Shown here: piece by piece, positions 28,728-37,754 of the stretch
Numbering within the stretch: the stretch's first letter is position 1
Layout of the letters: every line of letters begins with the position of its first letter
Position numbers and translations under genes: made by a program
Notes under the pieces: model-generated
Database searches by the model: none
What the model saw: the letters and a program-made list of their open reading frames with translations, nothing else
Told to the model about the DNA's origin: nothing
DNA from: CAIKMD01 sp963740675
GTDB taxonomy: Bacteria > Pseudomonadota > Alphaproteobacteria > ATCC43930 > CGMCC-115725
Direction of reading: 5' to 3'
DNA length: 64,000 nt
NCBI GenBank assembly: GCA_963740675.1
Contig: CAVUFS010000004.1
Coordinates: 496,001-560,000 of the forward strand

Positions 28728-29051
28728 TCAAGTGTGGGACGATTCTAGTCGCGCTGCAACTGCCTCGATCCGCTGCGCCAAACGACTGACGCTCCCCGCC
28801 ACCGCGACATTGTCGGGCGCCGGCTGGGTGCCGAGACGCCGTGCCGCATCATTGGCCTCGTTGAGCTCATCGGCGAGGACCAACGCCGCCAGAACCAAGA
28901 GACGCGCCTCGCCGGCTTGGCCGACCTGACGTGCAAAGCCCGCGACTTTGCTGTCGATGACGCGCGCCAGGTCGCGGATCCGGCCCTCCTCCCCCTCATC
29001 GCAGGCGACGGGGTAAGACCGGCCATTAATCATGATCGAGACTTGCGGCAT
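28728..29051 (-). CDS. zapA: cell division protein ZapA
   Basis: 107 residues from the ATG at 29051 (a GTG one codon upstream is possible). MPQVSIMINGRSYPVACDEGEE is the ZapA N-terminal beta domain and EARLLVLAALVLADELNEA lies in the C-terminal helix that forms the tetramer. ZapA bundles FtsZ filaments at midcell. Its start overlaps the stop of the DUF4164 gene (TGATG), and 6S RNA follows. Confidence 0.9.
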   Translation of the reverse strand: MPQVSIMINGRSYPVACDEGEEGRIRDLARVIDSKVAGFARQVGQAGEARLLVLAALVLADELNEANDAARRLGTQPAPDNVAVAGSVSRLAQRIEAVAARLESSHT

Positions 29052-29239
29052 CACTCCTCCAGCAACCGGTCGATACGCAGGATCGCTTCCTCGAGCTTAG
29101 CCGCAACCGCGGCCGTCGTTTCGGCTATGGCCGCGGCATTCTTGGCCCCCGGCTTAACCTCTGCAACCCGTTTCGAGGCGGCTTCCAGCCGTTGTACGGC
29201 CTCATCCAGCTTCCGGGCAGCCACGTCCAATTCGCTCAT
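29051..29239 (-). CDS. DUF4164 family coiled-coil protein
   Basis: 62 residues from the ATG at 29239 (MSELDVAARKLDEAVQRLEA); an upstream in-frame start would add five residues. It is almost entirely one heptad-like coiled coil. This small family regularly precedes zapA in alphaproteobacteria, and here the stop overlaps the zapA start. A role with ZapA in division is likely by association but not shown. Confidence 0.75.
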   Translation of the reverse strand: MSELDVAARKLDEAVQRLEAASKRVAEVKPGAKNAAAIAETTAAVAAKLEEAILRIDRLLEE

Positions 29240-29348
29240 CGGCGATTCCTCCAACGCGAATTATCGAGGTTATTCCGAGGATTGGCCGATCGTCAATGCA
29301 CCGCCGCAAGGTTGCCGCGCGGCCGCCACCGATTTTCGCTCGGTCGGT

Positions 29349-29400
29349 GGATTTGAAGTTCCTCGGCGTTCGCTGCAGGTGGGGTAGGAACTTCAAATCC
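29349..29400. repeat. palindrome X, copy 1
   Basis: Perfect 15-base arms GGATTTGAAGTTCCT (29349-29363) and AGGAACTTCAAATCC (29386-29400) around a 22-base loop. The same arms occur at 34172-34224. It lies in the divergent gap between the DUF4164 gene and the ParB-like gene, 30 bases from palindrome Y copy 1. Confidence 0.85.
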
Positions 29401-29430
29401 GAAAACCGCCCGAGATTCCCTTAAATGGCT

Positions 29431-29500
29431 AATGCGGTCCCGAATCCGAAATTCGCTCGGCGTTCGGCCAAAGACCTGCGAATTTCGGATTCGCCGCATT
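29431..29500. repeat. palindrome Y, copy 1
   Basis: Arms AATGCGG-CGAATCCGAAATTCGC and its complement (29431-29456 with 29478-29500) pair over 23 bases with a three-base bulge. The inner arm resembles that of palindrome Y copy 2 at 34077-34128. Confidence 0.8.
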
Positions 29501-29604
29501 AGCGTCAACCATTCGTTAATGGCCGGCCCCTTATGGTGAATACAGAATGAACGGCTTAGCGAAGACAGAGGTCAATCGCCCGAGTCGGACGTTCCAAATT
29601 GGCT

Positions 29605-29610
29605 TATAAT
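29605..29610 (+). promoter_or_regulatory. -10 box upstream of the ParB-like gene
   Basis: A perfect TATAAT lies 32 bases before the ATG at 29643, with ribosome binding site GAGGAG between. No convincing -35 hexamer is found at 16-18 bases, so a factor-dependent promoter is possible. Confidence 0.45.
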
Positions 29611-29642
29611 CCCTGCCTCGACGGGGTGAGGAGTACGGTGCG

Positions 29643-30956
29643 ATGACTTCCCCAGCTGCTCAATGGCAGCTTGACCGCCTCTCGACCAGCGCCCGCGAAG
29701 CCGCGGAGATCGCATCTCTCGGTGCCGGTGTTTCGCTGTCGTCCTGGCTCACCAAGCTGATCAGCGAGACCTGCTCCGCCGAAGGCGTTGGCTCGCCGGC
29801 CGAGCCGCCGAAGATCCTCGAATTCACGCGCGAGATTCGCGACCGCGTCCCCTCGACGCCGCGTATCCAGCCCGCACCGACGCCGATGCCGGCAAACACG
29901 TCACTGCCGCCGCTGCAATCACCGATGCAACCCATCGCACCGGTAATGCAGCCGAGCGCACCCCAACCGATTACACCGGCGATCGAGCCAGCCGCCGCAA
30001 GCTTCCAGCCCACCGTTCCGCAGCAACAAGCTGCCGCGCCGGTGCAGCCGATGGTCTTCCGTCCGACCGCGATCCCGACACCGGTTCAACCCGCCACGCC
30101 GATGCCGGCACCGACGCCGCTCGTCGCGCCGGTCACGGCTTATCGTCCGCAGCCGCTTCCGCCCAATTCAGATTCAGCAGGCGCCGCTTCAGCAGACGCC
30201 GATGCAGCCGCCGCAAGCCGCGCCGATTGCGCCCGCCCCTATCGCCCCCGCTGCTTTTGCACCGCCGGCTTTCACCGCGCCGCAGCCTTTCATGCAATCC
30301 GCGCCCGTCGCGCGCCCCCGCACCGCTCGTTGCGCCGCCCCGCGCCGCATCCGGTTCCCGCCGGCGCCACCATGTTGCCGATCGCGTCGATGGTTGTCGC
30401 CAATCTCGGCACGCGCCGCGGCGACGACATGCCCGAGACGCTGCTTGCCGATATCGCTACCCGCGGCGTGCGCCAGCCGGCGACAGTACGCCGCTCGGCC
30501 AGCAATCCTGAACAGTATGAGATCATCTGCGGCCATCGCCGCTGGCGCGCCGCGCAGCGCGTCGGTCTCACGCAAATCCCGGCCATCGTCGTCACGCAAG
30601 ACGACGCCACGGCGATCCTCGCCTCGCTCACCGAGAATCTGCAGCAAGGCAATCTCTCGGTTCTCGACGAAGCGCAAGCCTATCTGCGTCTGCTGACGCA
30701 ACACGCGGTCGATGTTTCGGCGGTCACCACCGCAATCGGTCGCGATCGCAAACACATCGTCCAGAGCATGCGGCTGCTTGGTCTGCCGCCGCTCGTCCGT
30801 CATCTCATCGGCTCCGGCATGCTATCGCGCGAGCACGCTTTCGTGCTGCTCGATGCGCCGCAACCCGAAGCGCTCGCCGATGCGATCCTCGCCGAACATC
30901 TATCCGTCGAAGCGGCTCGCCAACGCATAGCCGCCGGCGCGGAGGGCACGCCATGA
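29643..30956 (+). CDS. ParB/Spo0J-like protein with Pro-rich linker and WL-motif N-terminus (three frameshifts)
   Basis: N-terminal helix STSAREAAEIASLGAGVSL followed by SSWL, then a long Pro/Ala/Gln linker, then a ParB N-domain: LPIASMVVANLGTRRGDD, the CTP/nuclease box CGHRRWRAAQRVGL, ENLQQGNLSVLDEAQ and an HTH region. It ends soon after the HTH, without the usual dimerisation domain. The linker changes frame three times; removing one C at 30162-30164, 30315-30319 and 30338-30341 restores a uniform Pro-rich linker and a 436-residue protein. The frame returns by itself after three insertions, hence the open frame as written. The stop overlaps the next gene (ATGA). Confidence 0.82.
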   Translation: MTSPAAQWQLDRLSTSAREAAEIASLGAGVSLSSWLTKLISETCSAEGVGSPAEPPKILEFTREIRDRVPSTPRIQPAPTPMPANTSLPPLQSPMQPIAPVMQPSAPQPITPAIEPAAASFQPTVPQQQAAAPVQPMVFRPTAIPTPVQPATPMPAPTPLVAPVTAYRPQPLPPNSDSAGAASADADAAAASRADCARPYRPRCFCTAGFHRAAAFHAIRARRAPPHRSLRRPAPHPVPAGATMLPIASMVVANLGTRRGDDMPETLLADIATRGVRQPATVRRSASNPEQYEIICGHRRWRAAQRVGLTQIPAIVVTQDDATAILASLTENLQQGNLSVLDEAQAYLRLLTQHAVDVSAVTTAIGRDRKHIVQSMRLLGLPPLVRHLIGSGMLSREHAFVLLDAPQPEALADAILAEHLSVEAARQRIAAGAEGTP

Positions 30957-33208
30957 TCCGCGATATTCCGCCTCTCGCCGTCGAAGGCGTCGATCCCTGG
31001 GAAAAGGTCCAGATCGACCCCGTCACCCGTCGTCTCGCCGAACACGCCGCCGCCGCGGCCGGTCTTGCAGTCGAGGAATGGCTCGAGCGCGCGATCCGTC
31101 GCGCTTGCCCGAGCGCGTTCCGCGGCGCGTCCGTGACCATTCCGACGGCCCCCGTCGTTACGCCGACTTTCGCCGCGCCGCCGCGTCCGATGATGCCGCC
31201 GCCCGCGCCGGTCGCCACGCCCGCGCAGCCGCCCGAGATCGAAGCCTCGCTCGCCGCGCTGCTCGCGATGACCCGTCAGCAACAGCAATCGCAACCCGCA
31301 CCGGCACCGGCACAGCCGGCGCCCAACCCGGTACAGATCGAAGCGCGTCACGCGCCGGTCGAGTTGCCGCCCGCTCCTCCTCCTATGCCGCCGGTTGCGC
31401 CGGTCGTCCGGCAGACCGCGGCACGTCCCGCGCCCGCGCCGGTCGCGCCCGTTCCGCCGCCGCCTGCTCCTATTGCCGAGCAGCCCGCCGCTTTGCGTCG
31501 CGCTCCGACCATTGCCGAGCGCCTGGCACAGCAACGCCTCGACGAGACCGAGGAAGAAGAAGACACACCGTCCTTCCTGCATGAGAACGAAGCGCAAGAC
31601 GAGCGCGACTGGCAGGACGAGGATGATCGCGGCGACGCGCCGCACATGTTCGCTGACAACGAAGAGCCGGCAGCGAAACAGGAAAAGAAGAAGTTCAAGC
31701 TTTGGGCTTCGCGCGACGAATACGATTTCGAAGAAGCCGATGCCGAAGCCGAGACCGAGCCGCGTCATCCCGCGACCGTGAAGGCGCGTCCTCTGCCGCC
31801 TTCACGCAAAAGCACCAAGCGTCTCGCGATCATCGCGGTCGCCATCGCACTGGCCGTTACCGCCGGCGCAGTGACCGCGCAATATCTGATCCCCGGCCAT
31901 TCGCGCGCGCCGGCCGCGCCGAGCAACAACTTCGCCGGTTCGACGCCGAGCTTCTCGGCACCGACGCCGAACAACCCGCCGCCGCTGCCGAGCTTCAACA
32001 ATGGCGGCAACATCAACAGCGGCAGCAACAATCTGGGCAGCGCGCCGAGTTCGTCGGTTCCCAGCTTGCCGAGCCTGCCGCCTTCGCCGCCCTCGAATTC
32101 GTCGTCGCTCCCCGATCTGCCGCCGCCGGTGCCGAGCCTCAACAACAACAGCAGCAGCGATCTGTCGCCGCCGCCGAGCAATCTGCCGCCGGTTCCCGGC
32201 CTGCCGAGCCTGTCGTCGAGCACGCCGAGCGATACGTCTGCGCCGACCAGCCTCGCGTCGCTGCCGCCGTCGCCGCCACCGGCTCCCGAGCCGAGCGTTG
32301 CGCCGGCCCCGCTACCCGAGCCCAGCAGCACCGCAAGCGCCGCACCGACTTCGCTCGTTGCGAAACCGGATACTTCCGCGCCGGTCGCCCCCGCGAAGCC
32401 CGCAACGACTGCGAAAGGCAAAGCCGCCCCCGCTCCGACGAATACGGCTGAAGCGATGCCGCCTGCTCCCGCCAAATCGGAAGCCGCGCCGACCAAAATC
32501 GCGAGCGCCGCTATCCCGCCGCGTCCCAGCAAAGACGATGTCGCGCCGACCGATCCGAAAGCGCTCGCACCGTGGCTCGACCAACGCGCCAAGACCGGCG
32601 ATGTCATCGCGCAATATCGCCTCGGCGTGCTCTACGCGCTGGGCCAGGGCGTGCAGCAGGATTATCAGCACGCGGCGCAGCTCTTCAAAACCTCCGCCGA
32701 AGGCGGCGTTGCCGAAGCGCAATACAATATCGCTGTGATGTTTGGCGAAGGGCTCGGCATCGGCCGCGACCCCGTCCAGGCGGTACAGTGGTATCAAAAG
32801 GCCGCGGCGCAAGGGAATGCGAATGCCGCATTCAATCTCGGCGTCGCCTACTCCAACGGTGTTGGCGTGCAGCAGAGCATGGATCAGGCGGCGCAATGGT
32901 TCCGCCGTGCCGCCGCTGCCGGCATCATCAACGCCCAGTTCAATCTCGGCCTGCTCTATGAGCGTGGCGACGGCGTGCCGGTCTCGCAAGTCGAGGCTTA
33001 TGCCTGGTACAGCGCTGCCGCTACCCATGGCGACAGCGGCGCGGCCCAGCGCCGAGATCGTCTCGCTTCGTCGCTCGCGCCCTCGACGCTCAAAGAAGCG
33101 CAGGCTCGGGCGCAGCAAGTCGCGGCGACGATCAAGAGCACCGGCAATACCGCCCCCGGCGGTCTCGCGACTGGCACCGCGACCAGGGCCGCGGCGTCGA
33201 AGCCCTAA
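30953..33208 (+). CDS. membrane-anchored Sel1-repeat protein, PodJ-like
   Basis: 751 residues. The N-terminal segment RRLAEHAAAAAGLAVEEWLE repeats the helix-WL pattern of the upstream ParB-like protein. A Pro-rich stretch and an acidic segment (ETEEEEDTPSF) follow, then one membrane helix near 285-310 (AIIAVAIALAVTAGAVTA), a Ser/Pro/Asn-rich periplasmic linker, and four Sel1 repeats (YRLGVLYALGQGVQQDYQ, YNIAVMFGEGLG, FNLGVAYSNGVG, FNLGLLYERGDG). The order resembles polar organiser PodJ of alphaproteobacteria, but without its long coiled coil. It is translationally coupled to the ParB-like gene and its stop overlaps that of convergent ispE. Confidence 0.8.
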   Translation: MIRDIPPLAVEGVDPWEKVQIDPVTRRLAEHAAAAAGLAVEEWLERAIRRACPSAFRGASVTIPTAPVVTPTFAAPPRPMMPPPAPVATPAQPPEIEASLAALLAMTRQQQQSQPAPAPAQPAPNPVQIEARHAPVELPPAPPPMPPVAPVVRQTAARPAPAPVAPVPPPPAPIAEQPAALRRAPTIAERLAQQRLDETEEEEDTPSFLHENEAQDERDWQDEDDRGDAPHMFADNEEPAAKQEKKKFKLWASRDEYDFEEADAEAETEPRHPATVKARPLPPSRKSTKRLAIIAVAIALAVTAGAVTAQYLIPGHSRAPAAPSNNFAGSTPSFSAPTPNNPPPLPSFNNGGNINSGSNNLGSAPSSSVPSLPSLPPSPPSNSSSLPDLPPPVPSLNNNSSSDLSPPPSNLPPVPGLPSLSSSTPSDTSAPTSLASLPPSPPPAPEPSVAPAPLPEPSSTASAAPTSLVAKPDTSAPVAPAKPATTAKGKAAPAPTNTAEAMPPAPAKSEAAPTKIASAAIPPRPSKDDVAPTDPKALAPWLDQRAKTGDVIAQYRLGVLYALGQGVQQDYQHAAQLFKTSAEGGVAEAQYNIAVMFGEGLGIGRDPVQAVQWYQKAAAQGNANAAFNLGVAYSNGVGVQQSMDQAAQWFRRAAAAGIINAQFNLGLLYERGDGVPVSQVEAYAWYSAAATHGDSGAAQRRDRLASSLAPSTLKEAQARAQQVAATIKSTGNTAPGGLATGTATRAAASKP

Positions 33209-34065
33209 AAGAGCTTCCCTGGCGCGATCCACCAGCGCGGCTGTTCCAATTTCAGTGATGCGGCGGCGGCTTCGGCCGCCGCTGTCGTTTCAAAGAGCGC
33301 GAAGCAGGTCGCACCGCTGCCGCTCATCCGCGCGAGCAGCGCCCCTTGTTGCGCCGCGAGCCGTGTCAGCACGTCGCCGATCGCCGGCACGATACCGATC
33401 GCGGCATCGCTCAGATCGTTGTGCCGCTCCTCCAGCAGCGTCGCGAGTGCCGCGACCGACGCCGGCGCCGTTGCAAAGCGTGCCGGCGCCGAGAATGCAC
33501 CTTGCCGCGCGCGAAAGACCGATGCCGTCTGCAACGCAATACCGGGATTGATCAGCAACAGCGGCACCGGCGGCAGTCGCGGCGCGCGCATAATCTCGTC
33601 GCCGATCCCGCCGAAGAACGAGGCGCGCGCAACGATGCAAACCGGAACATCCGCACCGAGTGTCGCCGCGATCGCGCAAAGCGCTGCTTCATCGAGCGGT
33701 GCTTGCCAATGCGCGGCGAGGGCCTTCAGTGCCGCCGCCGCATCGCTCGAGCCGCCGCCGATGCCGGAGGCGACCGGCAGATTCTTCTCGAGCGTCAACG
33801 CGACATCAGGCGCGCGGCCGAGCCGCGCGGCCAATGCTTCCGCAGCGCGCCAAACGAGATTCTTCTGCGGATCCTCCTTCTCCAATTCGCGCGCGAAAGG
33901 ACCAGTGATCTCGAGCGTCAGGCGCGGCGCCGGCGCGACGCTCAACCGGTCGCCGATATCGCTGAACGCGACGAGACTATCGAGCAGATGAAAGCCGTCG
34001 GCGCGGCGGCCGGTGACATGGAGATAGAGATTGAGCTTGGCCGGCGCGGGCCACCAGCGCGACAT
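33205..34065 (-). CDS. ispE: 4-diphosphocytidyl-2-C-methyl-D-erythritol kinase
   Basis: 286 residues from the ATG at 34065 (MSRWWPAPAKLNLYLHVTGR). GHMP kinase motifs are present: PAPAKLNLYL, VTGRRADGFHLLDSLV near 17, and the ATP loop PVASGIGGGSSDAAAAL near 93. IspE phosphorylates CDP-methylerythritol in the non-mevalonate isoprenoid pathway. Its leader contains palindrome Y copy 2, only 12 bases upstream of the ATG; an ATG inside that palindrome is unlikely to be used. Confidence 0.94.
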   Translation of the reverse strand: MSRWWPAPAKLNLYLHVTGRRADGFHLLDSLVAFSDIGDRLSVAPAPRLTLEITGPFARELEKEDPQKNLVWRAAEALAARLGRAPDVALTLEKNLPVASGIGGGSSDAAAALKALAAHWQAPLDEAALCAIAATLGADVPVCIVARASFFGGIGDEIMRAPRLPPVPLLLINPGIALQTASVFRARQGAFSAPARFATAPASVAALATLLEERHNDLSDAAIGIVPAIGDVLTRLAAQQGALLARMSGSGATCFALFETTAAAEAAAASLKLEQPRWWIAPGKLF

Positions 34066-34076
34066 CGCTAGTGTCC

Positions 34077-34128
34077 CGATCCGGAAGTTCGCGTCATTTG
34101 AACCTGGCACTTTCGAACTTCCGGATCG
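34077..34128. repeat. palindrome Y, copy 2
   Basis: Perfect 15-base arms CGATCCGGAAGTTCG (34077-34091) and complement (34114-34128), loop 22 bases, ending 12 bases before the ispE start. It would fold in the ispE leader RNA. Confidence 0.85.
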
Positions 34129-34171
34129 ATAAGGAGACCTAGCCCACCCATTGAATCCTCGTGTGGCTCTT

Positions 34172-34224
34172 GGATTTGAAGTTCCTAAAATCGCCGCCGC
34201 GAAGATCGTAGGAACTTCAAATCC
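34172..34224. repeat. palindrome X, copy 2
   Basis: Arms GGATTTGAAGTTCCT (34172-34186) and complement (34210-34224), identical to copy 1 at 29349-29400, but with a different loop. It lies between the TPR lipoprotein gene and ispE. Here the order along the plus strand is Y then X, whereas at 29.4 kb it is X then Y. Confidence 0.85.
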
Positions 34225-34236
34225 GCCAGACGAGCG

Positions 34237-35952
34237 CTAGCCGCCGTTGATCGAGGCCGATGACGGCAGCGCGCTGAGACCGTGATCGAGCTTGGTCTGA
34301 ATGCCTTTGATCTCGTCGGCTTCGGGCTGGAATTGCAGCGCGCGCTTCCATTGATAGCGCGCTTCGGAGAGCCGGCCGGCGCGCCAATACGCATCGCCCA
34401 AATGATCGTTGATCGTCGGATCCGCGGGCAGCAGCTCGATCGCGCGTTCGAGGTATTCCGTCGCGTGCTCGAAATCATGCAGGCGGAAATAAGCCCAACC
34501 CAAGCTATCCACGATGTAGCCGTCATTCGGGCGGAGATCGACGGCGCGCTTGATCATGCCGAGCGCGTCGTCGAGATTCTCGCCTCGATCGATCCAGGAA
34601 TAGCCGAGGTAGTTCAGCACGAGCGGCTGGTTGGGCTGCAGCGCCAGCGCTTTCTGCAGATCGGCTTCGGCGCCCGGCCAGTTGTTGGAACGCTCTTCGG
34701 CAACGCCGCGGCTGTAGAACAGCCGCCAATCGTCGGGCTGCGGAGTGGGAATGCGCGCTGCCGCTTCGTCATAGGCGCTGACCGCTTCAGCGAAGCGTTT
34801 ATGGCTGCGCAAGAGATCGCCGAGCTCGATCAGCGGCTCGCTGCGCGTCGGCCGCTCGGCCGCGAGCGATTTCAGCTTCACTGCCGCTTCGTCGGTGCGA
34901 TCGAGCGCATCGAGTTCGAGTGCCGCGCGGAGCTGCGCGATCCAGGCATAGGGCGATTGCCGATCGATGGCCTGATAGAGCGCGAGCGCCTCGGCCGGGC
35001 GCTCTTGCGCATCGCGAATTTCGCCGACCAGCATCTGCGCCAGCGAGAAATGCGGCGACAGATCGAGCGCGAGGCGGGCATAGATCAATGCCGCATCCAT
35101 GGTTTCGGGCACGTTCAAGAGGCCGGCGAGATCGAACATCGCCTCGGCCGCACCGTCCGCCGGCTTTGCGATCACGCGCGGCGGAATGGTGCCTTTCGCC
35201 AACCGTGCCAGCCCGACCGTCGCCACATCGATCGTGCCCTGCTCGGCGCCAATCTTTTCGTAGATCTGTTTGGCATCGGCGGCATCGCCATGCCGCTCGT
35301 AGAAATTGCCCGCGAGTTCGGCGACGCGCCAGGTCGGCGCTTGCGGCCCAGCGAGCACGTGCTGGAACGAGGCTTTCGCTTCGTCGACGTGATCGGTGTA
35401 GTCCTGGATCAGCGCGGTGTGCAGATCATGCAGCGGCGCGATGCCGTTGACGCCATCCATCACATCGAGCGCTTGCAGCGCCGGACCGTATTGGTGCTGG
35501 CCCGCTTCGGCCCAGGCAAGGAACAGCGGCACGGCAAAACGTTGCGCGCCTTCGCGCGGCATCGCCTGCGCCAGCTTTGCGGCCTCGTCGTATTTGCCGG
35601 CTTTCAGCGCCTGCTCGAGGATAACCATCCCGGGAAGACCCGAGCGGCCATCGATACCGATGATGCGCTGTGCCAGCGGCACCGATTCTTCGACGCGACC
35701 TTCGGAGACGCGCAGCAAGAAGACATGCCGCACGAGATCGTAATTGCTCGGATCGGCGGCGAGGGCGCGTTCGAGGAAATTCGCCGCATCGCCATAATCA
35801 TGCATGGTTTGCGCATGCTGTGCGGCGAGATAGCTACCGAGCGCGCTGACCGGCGCCGTGGCCTGCTGGTTGCTCGCACTACTGGCGGCGCAGCCTGCCA
35901 AAAGGATCACGGTAAGCGCCGAGACCAGCCGATAGACGCTTCTCAAGCCCAA
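34237..35952 (-). CDS. TPR-repeat lipoprotein
   Basis: 571 residues. The lipobox LLAGC puts the acylated Cys near residue 21, so it is probably an outer- or inner-membrane lipoprotein facing the periplasm. About a dozen tetratricopeptide repeats follow, for example YLAAQHAQTMHDYGDAANF, and near the C-terminus GWAYFRLHDFEHATEYLERA. Similar proteins sit between ETF-QO and ispE in many alphaproteobacteria. A scaffold role is likely; no specific partner is known. Confidence 0.85.
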   Translation of the reverse strand: MGLRSVYRLVSALTVILLAGCAASSASNQQATAPVSALGSYLAAQHAQTMHDYGDAANFLERALAADPSNYDLVRHVFLLRVSEGRVEESVPLAQRIIGIDGRSGLPGMVILEQALKAGKYDEAAKLAQAMPREGAQRFAVPLFLAWAEAGQHQYGPALQALDVMDGVNGIAPLHDLHTALIQDYTDHVDEAKASFQHVLAGPQAPTWRVAELAGNFYERHGDAADAKQIYEKIGAEQGTIDVATVGLARLAKGTIPPRVIAKPADGAAEAMFDLAGLLNVPETMDAALIYARLALDLSPHFSLAQMLVGEIRDAQERPAEALALYQAIDRQSPYAWIAQLRAALELDALDRTDEAAVKLKSLAAERPTRSEPLIELGDLLRSHKRFAEAVSAYDEAAARIPTPQPDDWRLFYSRGVAEERSNNWPGAEADLQKALALQPNQPLVLNYLGYSWIDRGENLDDALGMIKRAVDLRPNDGYIVDSLGWAYFRLHDFEHATEYLERAIELLPADPTINDHLGDAYWRAGRLSEARYQWKRALQFQPEADEIKGIQTKLDHGLSALPSSASINGG

Positions 35953-36016
35953 ATCCTATTTTTCCCCATGCCTTGAGTTTAGGCAGAAAATCGTGCCGAT
36001 GCACGACATAGTGCGT

Positions 36017-37621
36017 TCACATATTAGGGTAATTGGGTCCGCCGCCGCCTTCCGGCACGACCCAATCAATATTCTGGGTCGGATCCTTGATGTCGCACGT
36101 TTTGCAATGAACGCAATTCGGCGCATTGATCTGCAGTCGCGGCTTGCCCGCCGCGTCCTTCACGATCTCATAAACGCCAGCGGGGCAGTAGCGTTGCTCC
36201 GGTAAGTCGTAGAGGTCGTAATTGACATCGATCGCCTTCGCCGGATCGCGCAGCTTCAGATGCGACGGCTGATTCTCTTCGTGATTGGTATTGGAGATGA
36301 ACACCGAGGACAGCCGGTCGAAGCTCACCACGCCGTCGGGCTTGGGATAGGCGATCCGCTGCGCCGTACTGGCACGGTCGAGATGTAGGTGATCCGCTGT
36401 ATGGCTCATCGTCCACGGCGCATGACCTCGGAAGATATATGTATCGAGCGCCGCGTGGGCGAGGCCGAGCCACAGGCCCCAGCGGAAGCCAGGCCGGATG
36501 TTGCGCACCCCGTAAAGCTCGGGCCAGACCCAAGAGCTGGCGAGCGCCGCGTGATAATCGGCGGTGAGATCGCCCGAGAGCCGCCGCAGCACCGTCTCGG
36601 CCGCAACCATGCCGGACTTCATCGCCGTGTGGCTGCCTTTGATCTTCGCAACATTGAGGAAGCCGGCGGCACAGCCGATGACCAGCCCGCCAGGGATAGA
36701 GAGCCGCGGGATCGCCTGGTAGCCGCCTTCATTGAGCGCGCGCGCGCCGTAAGAGATGCGGCGCCCACCGACAAAGGTCGGGCGGATCGCGGGATGCGTC
36801 TTGAAGCGCTGGAATTCCTCGAACGGGCTGAGGAAAGGATTTTTGTAATCGAGGCCGACGACAAAGCCGACCGCAACCTGCCGGTTCTCGAGGTGATACA
36901 GGAACGAGCCGCCATACGTCGCCTGATCGAGCGGCCAGCCGACGCTATGAACGACGCGGCCGGGATGATGCTGGGAAGCGTCGACCTCCCAGAGCTCCTT
37001 GATGCCGATGCCGTAGGTCTGCGGTCCGCTGTCGGCGCGCAGCTTGAAGCGCTCGACCAATTGCTTGGTCAGCGAGCCGCGGCAGCCTTCGGCGAACAGA
37101 GTCTCCTTGGCGCAGAGCTCGACACCGGGTTGGAAATTCGCCGTCGGCTCGCCGTCCTTGCCGATACCCTGCGCGCCGGTCGCGACACCGCGAACCCGGC
37201 CGCTGTCGTCGAACAACACGTCGGCGGCGGCAAAGCCTGGATAGATCTCGACACCGAGCGCCTCGGCCTCTTTGGCAAGCCAGCGACAAAGATTGCCGAG
37301 GCTGACGATGTAATTGCCGTGATTATGCATCTGCGGCGGCGTCGGCAGGCGGAAGGCGCGGCTCTTCGTCAGGAAAAGGAAGCGATCATCCGTTGCCGGC
37401 GTTATCAGCGGCGCTCCGCGCTCTTTCCAATCGGGGAACAGCTCGTCGAGCGCCCGCGGCTCGAACACCGCGCCCGACAGGATATGCGCGCCGACCTCGG
37501 AGCCTTTCTCGATGACGCAGACCGAGATTTCGGTGCCCTCTTCGGCCGCCAATTGCTTCAGGCGAATGGCGGCAGAGAGGCCGGCAGGCCCTGCCCCGAC
37601 CACCACCACGTCATATTCCAT
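36017..37621 (-). CDS. electron transfer flavoprotein-ubiquinone oxidoreductase
   Basis: 534 residues from the second ATG at 37621 (an ATG five codons upstream lacks a ribosome binding site). The FAD-binding start DVVVVGAGPAGLSAAIRL, and the C-terminal 4Fe-4S ferredoxin-like segment with CVHCKTCDIKDPTQNI are clear. The enzyme passes electrons from acyl-CoA dehydrogenases via ETF to ubiquinone at the inner membrane. ETF subunits are not in the window. Divergent from the uracil-DNA glycosylase. Confidence 0.95.
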   Translation of the reverse strand: MEYDVVVVGAGPAGLSAAIRLKQLAAEEGTEISVCVIEKGSEVGAHILSGAVFEPRALDELFPDWKERGAPLITPATDDRFLFLTKSRAFRLPTPPQMHNHGNYIVSLGNLCRWLAKEAEALGVEIYPGFAAADVLFDDSGRVRGVATGAQGIGKDGEPTANFQPGVELCAKETLFAEGCRGSLTKQLVERFKLRADSGPQTYGIGIKELWEVDASQHHPGRVVHSVGWPLDQATYGGSFLYHLENRQVAVGFVVGLDYKNPFLSPFEEFQRFKTHPAIRPTFVGGRRISYGARALNEGGYQAIPRLSIPGGLVIGCAAGFLNVAKIKGSHTAMKSGMVAAETVLRRLSGDLTADYHAALASSWVWPELYGVRNIRPGFRWGLWLGLAHAALDTYIFRGHAPWTMSHTADHLHLDRASTAQRIAYPKPDGVVSFDRLSSVFISNTNHEENQPSHLKLRDPAKAIDVNYDLYDLPEQRYCPAGVYEIVKDAAGKPRLQINAPNCVHCKTCDIKDPTQNIDWVVPEGGGGPNYPNM

Positions 37622-37754
37622 GCGCTCACGTTCCATGGGCGCGGCACTATAGGGGATCGGGCTGGCTAAAGAAGGGCGGGAAGAGAAGAAGGCTGCAATA
37701 GATAGAAGGCGCCCGCGATAGAAGATGGCCGGCGCGAGGTGCTAGGCTTTAACC

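Noticed and set aside
29643..30956. Programmed frameshifting in the ParB-like gene
   Set aside because: Three separate shifts in C-runs within a low-complexity linker, each repaired by removing one C, fit the insertion-error pattern seen across the window better than programmed events.
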